The notes beneath the pieces are model-generated. The model did not search any database. It was not told the origin of the DNA and saw nothing but the letters and a program-made list of their open reading frames with translations. Shown piece by piece: positions 62,001 through 64,000 of a DNA stretch of 64,000 bases; the stretch's first letter is position 1; the number at the start of each line of letters is the position of its first letter. The stretch is from Epiperipatus broadwayi (taxonomy: Eukaryota > Onychophora > Udeonychophora > Euonychophora > Peripatidae), in contig JAQFVV010006341.1 of the NCBI GenBank assembly GCA_028023455.1, positions 498,001 to 562,000 of the forward strand, read 5' to 3'. A program made the translations under genes and the position numbers.

Positions 62001-62997
62001 TCTGCCATTTCTTTGCTTTATTGTTGCTTAATGCTGCTTATAAATGAAAATAAATAGCTTATCATAACAGGTATGTATATGATCTACATGAACTATTGTT
62101 TTGCTGTTTGATTTTCGGTTATTGTTCTGCGCCTAACAGAGACTTTTTAAAAAAATTTGATTAGTTATTTGTTTACAGACAATATTGTCTGTATGTACAT
62201 GCTCTTAACAATATACATGATACACAGTGAAAAATCAATTTGACTCTCTCTTAACCCAAATATCCTGGTTCAAGCCTATTCTGATCATATTACAGTAACA
62301 GCCAACAGTATGAACAAAAATTATAAACACTTACATTTGAGTTACTCAACATGTGTATATAAATAAATATTTGCTAATTGGTGTTTATTTTTATTACATC
62401 TGTGATGCACAGAAAATAACCATAATGTATCTTGCTATAATTTCAAGGCTTATAACTACTTATGGATGTACATGGATTTTAACTTTAAACAACACTTTCA
62501 TATTCATAAAACAAAAAATGTTATATGATTATAAAACCAGATACAAAAACAATTACGCTTATGGTCATAAAACATGGGTACAAGATTTGCACTTTTCTAG
62601 TTATAAAACAGAAAAACAAAATTTTTCTATAGTTGCAAACCCAGATACAAAAAAAAAAAAATTGCACTTATGGTTGTAAAGCATGGGTATTAATTTTAAA
62701 AACAAAATTTTCACTTTTGTGACTATAAAATAAGGAAACAGAATTTTTATATGGTTGCAAAACCAGAAAAAAAAATTATGCTTTTGTTTGTAAAGCATGG
62801 GCATTGATTTTTAAAAAAAAAAACCAAGATTTTCACATTTATGGCTATAAAACAAGGAAAACAATCTGGGGAAAAAATATACATATTACAAATATACACA
62901 CTACCAATATATATATATTACCAATGATCTCTTCAGGCTGTGGAAATAATTAACAAGCCCTAAGATTGGGTGTACAAACCCAGGAAAAAAAATACTC
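62001..62997. other. Gypsy 2 leader with tandem repeat
   Basis: Between gag and the 5' LTR. It holds about three tandem units of ~118 bp at 62525-62865, each with ATAAAACA or AAAACCAGA, a poly-A stretch, TTATGG or TTTTGTTTGTA, and AAGCATGGG. No coding is supported; the 108-codon frame at 62353-62679 runs into this repeat. Confidence 0.6.
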
Positions 62998-63393
62998 TGT
63001 ACTGATCGAAAACATATGTCTATTCAACAAGACTCAGAATCTGAGCAAAAGTACCTCATATCCAGCAATGCCCAAGATAGACAAGTCAGGAGTAATCATG
63101 CATTCTAAACTTATTTGCCTATCCCCCAAATCTCTAACACTATGAACAACATCTCCGGTGACATAGATGAATATAATTCATTCCAGCCCCAGCAATGATA
63201 TAGATGAATTTAACTCATTTCAGCCCCAGAGGCAGCAGAGAAGCATGAAATCTTAAAGATGGTGATGATGAACCTGCTTATATATGTGTTTGTGCACACA
63301 TACCTACAGCAAGTGCTGTATTATGGACCCTGAAGGAAATTAGTATGGATAGTGAAGCATGCAGCTCGATGTGATTAGACACCGATTGCTTAA
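62998..63393 (-). repeat. Gypsy element 2, 5' LTR
   Basis: About 396 bp, matching 56621-56960. It is longer because a ~38-bp segment containing CAGCCCCAG and ATAGATGAAT is duplicated (63168-63230). On the minus strand it ends in CAGTACA. It is followed by ATAC (63394-63397), equal to the ATAC before the 3' LTR. Confidence 0.75.
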
Positions 63394-63425
63394 ATACACA
63401 CATACTTCAAATTTCTGTATTAGAT

Positions 63426-64000
63426 TTACAATATTTATAAATTTAAGTAATAATGGCTATTCTTCACCTGCTACTGTTGAGCAGGGTGCAGTTATCAGTT
63501 CTAATGTTAACTGTGGAAGGGTGCCTTATAGATTTTTTTCTACTCGTGGCCATCTGTAATTGACAGCCTGCCTCATGAGCTGTGGACTTGCCTTTATGCA
63601 TTAATATAGTCTGGTGAACAATCATTGGTACTCATGATGGCAGGAGTTTCCCTTGACTGAACTGTTTTTTAGGTTTAATGATTGTTCTCTGGAGAACAGG
63701 TTTGATAGTTTTCTCCACCATTACCTTCAAAAAGGCTAATTATTTGTTGTCAGATCTCCAACCTTAATGGAAACCTTCAGATTCAGTGAGCATCATTGCT
63801 TATTGGCCTGTTCTTGCCATTGTTTTTGCATTATCTTTATATATATGCATTGGTTAGTGGCAATGAAAAACTCAATCCAATTGTCATAAGAAAGGAATCT
63901 GGATTAGTTCATTATTTGAAGGCAAGGTGAGACATGACAGAAACTCTGCCCCATTTATTGGGGTCATATGGTAAGAGATCTCTTACAGTTTGAAATATTT
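63426..64000 (-). repeat. LTR-like repeat Q, second copy, runs off window
   Basis: Matches 53963-54570 (GCAGGAGTTTCCCTTGACTG, TACCTTCAAAAAGGCTAATT, GAAGGCAAGGTGAGACATG) to about 63975. The linker 63398-63425 resembles 53941-53962, so P-linker-Q continuity is seen across the gypsy 2 insertion. Confidence 0.7.

Noticed and set aside
1-64000. CRISPR arrays, bacterial operons, ribosome binding sites, rRNA or intact tRNA genes
   Set aside because: None is present. Regularly spaced short repeats are only microsatellites or duplications, and the element content is eukaryotic.

Overview
This window is AT-rich eukaryotic (animal, probably invertebrate) DNA with no recognisable host gene. No open reading frame above about 190 codons is present. 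Every stretch with protein-level meaning belongs to a transposable element: RTE-like LINEs, a second LINE family, a Penelope-like element, Ty3/gypsy elements and a Merlin-type transposase. AT bias, (TA)n and GATA microsatellites and this element mix suit a mollusc such as a cephalopod, or an arachnid. The sequence alone does not fix the lineage.

Layout. 1-9 kb: Merlin transposase remnant, repeat family A, and a decayed full-length RTE-like LINE interrupted by a TIR insertion (family F) with a 13-bp target duplication. 9.9-20 kb: a pair of ~1.4-kb direct repeats (family D) on either side of a decayed plus-strand Ty3/gypsy element. 20.6-24.7 kb: family A pieces, a LINE 3' fragment, a 2-kb minus-strand LINE copy and a 2 x 96-bp tandem repeat. 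27.5-29.7 kb: two Penelope-like copies head to head as a near-perfect inverted dimer, one arm with an uninterrupted frame. 29.8-51 kb: many foldback or inverted-repeat elements (families B, C, E, F, G, H), a TA-flanked pogo/mariner-like MITE and a third LINE copy. 51-53 kb: LINE fragment of a second family and a CpG-rich tRNA-like SINE fragment. 53.5-64 kb: a tandem of deleted mag-like gypsy copies sharing long LTR-like repeats, with a separate 6.8-kb minus-strand gypsy element (own LTRs, ATAC target duplication) inserted into one of them.

The most interesting shared signal is structural. At least five unrelated-looking repeat families (A, E, F, G, H), and more weakly the Penelope tail, carry CTGATGA or a close variant, then a short hairpin, then GAAA. 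This resembles a hammerhead ribozyme core. In families A, F and H the hairpin changes between copies in a compensatory way, and most of these elements place the core between or inside inverted-repeat arms. Hammerhead motifs are established in Penelope-like elements and retrozymes. A set of foldback elements built around such cores is the best candidate here for something under-described.
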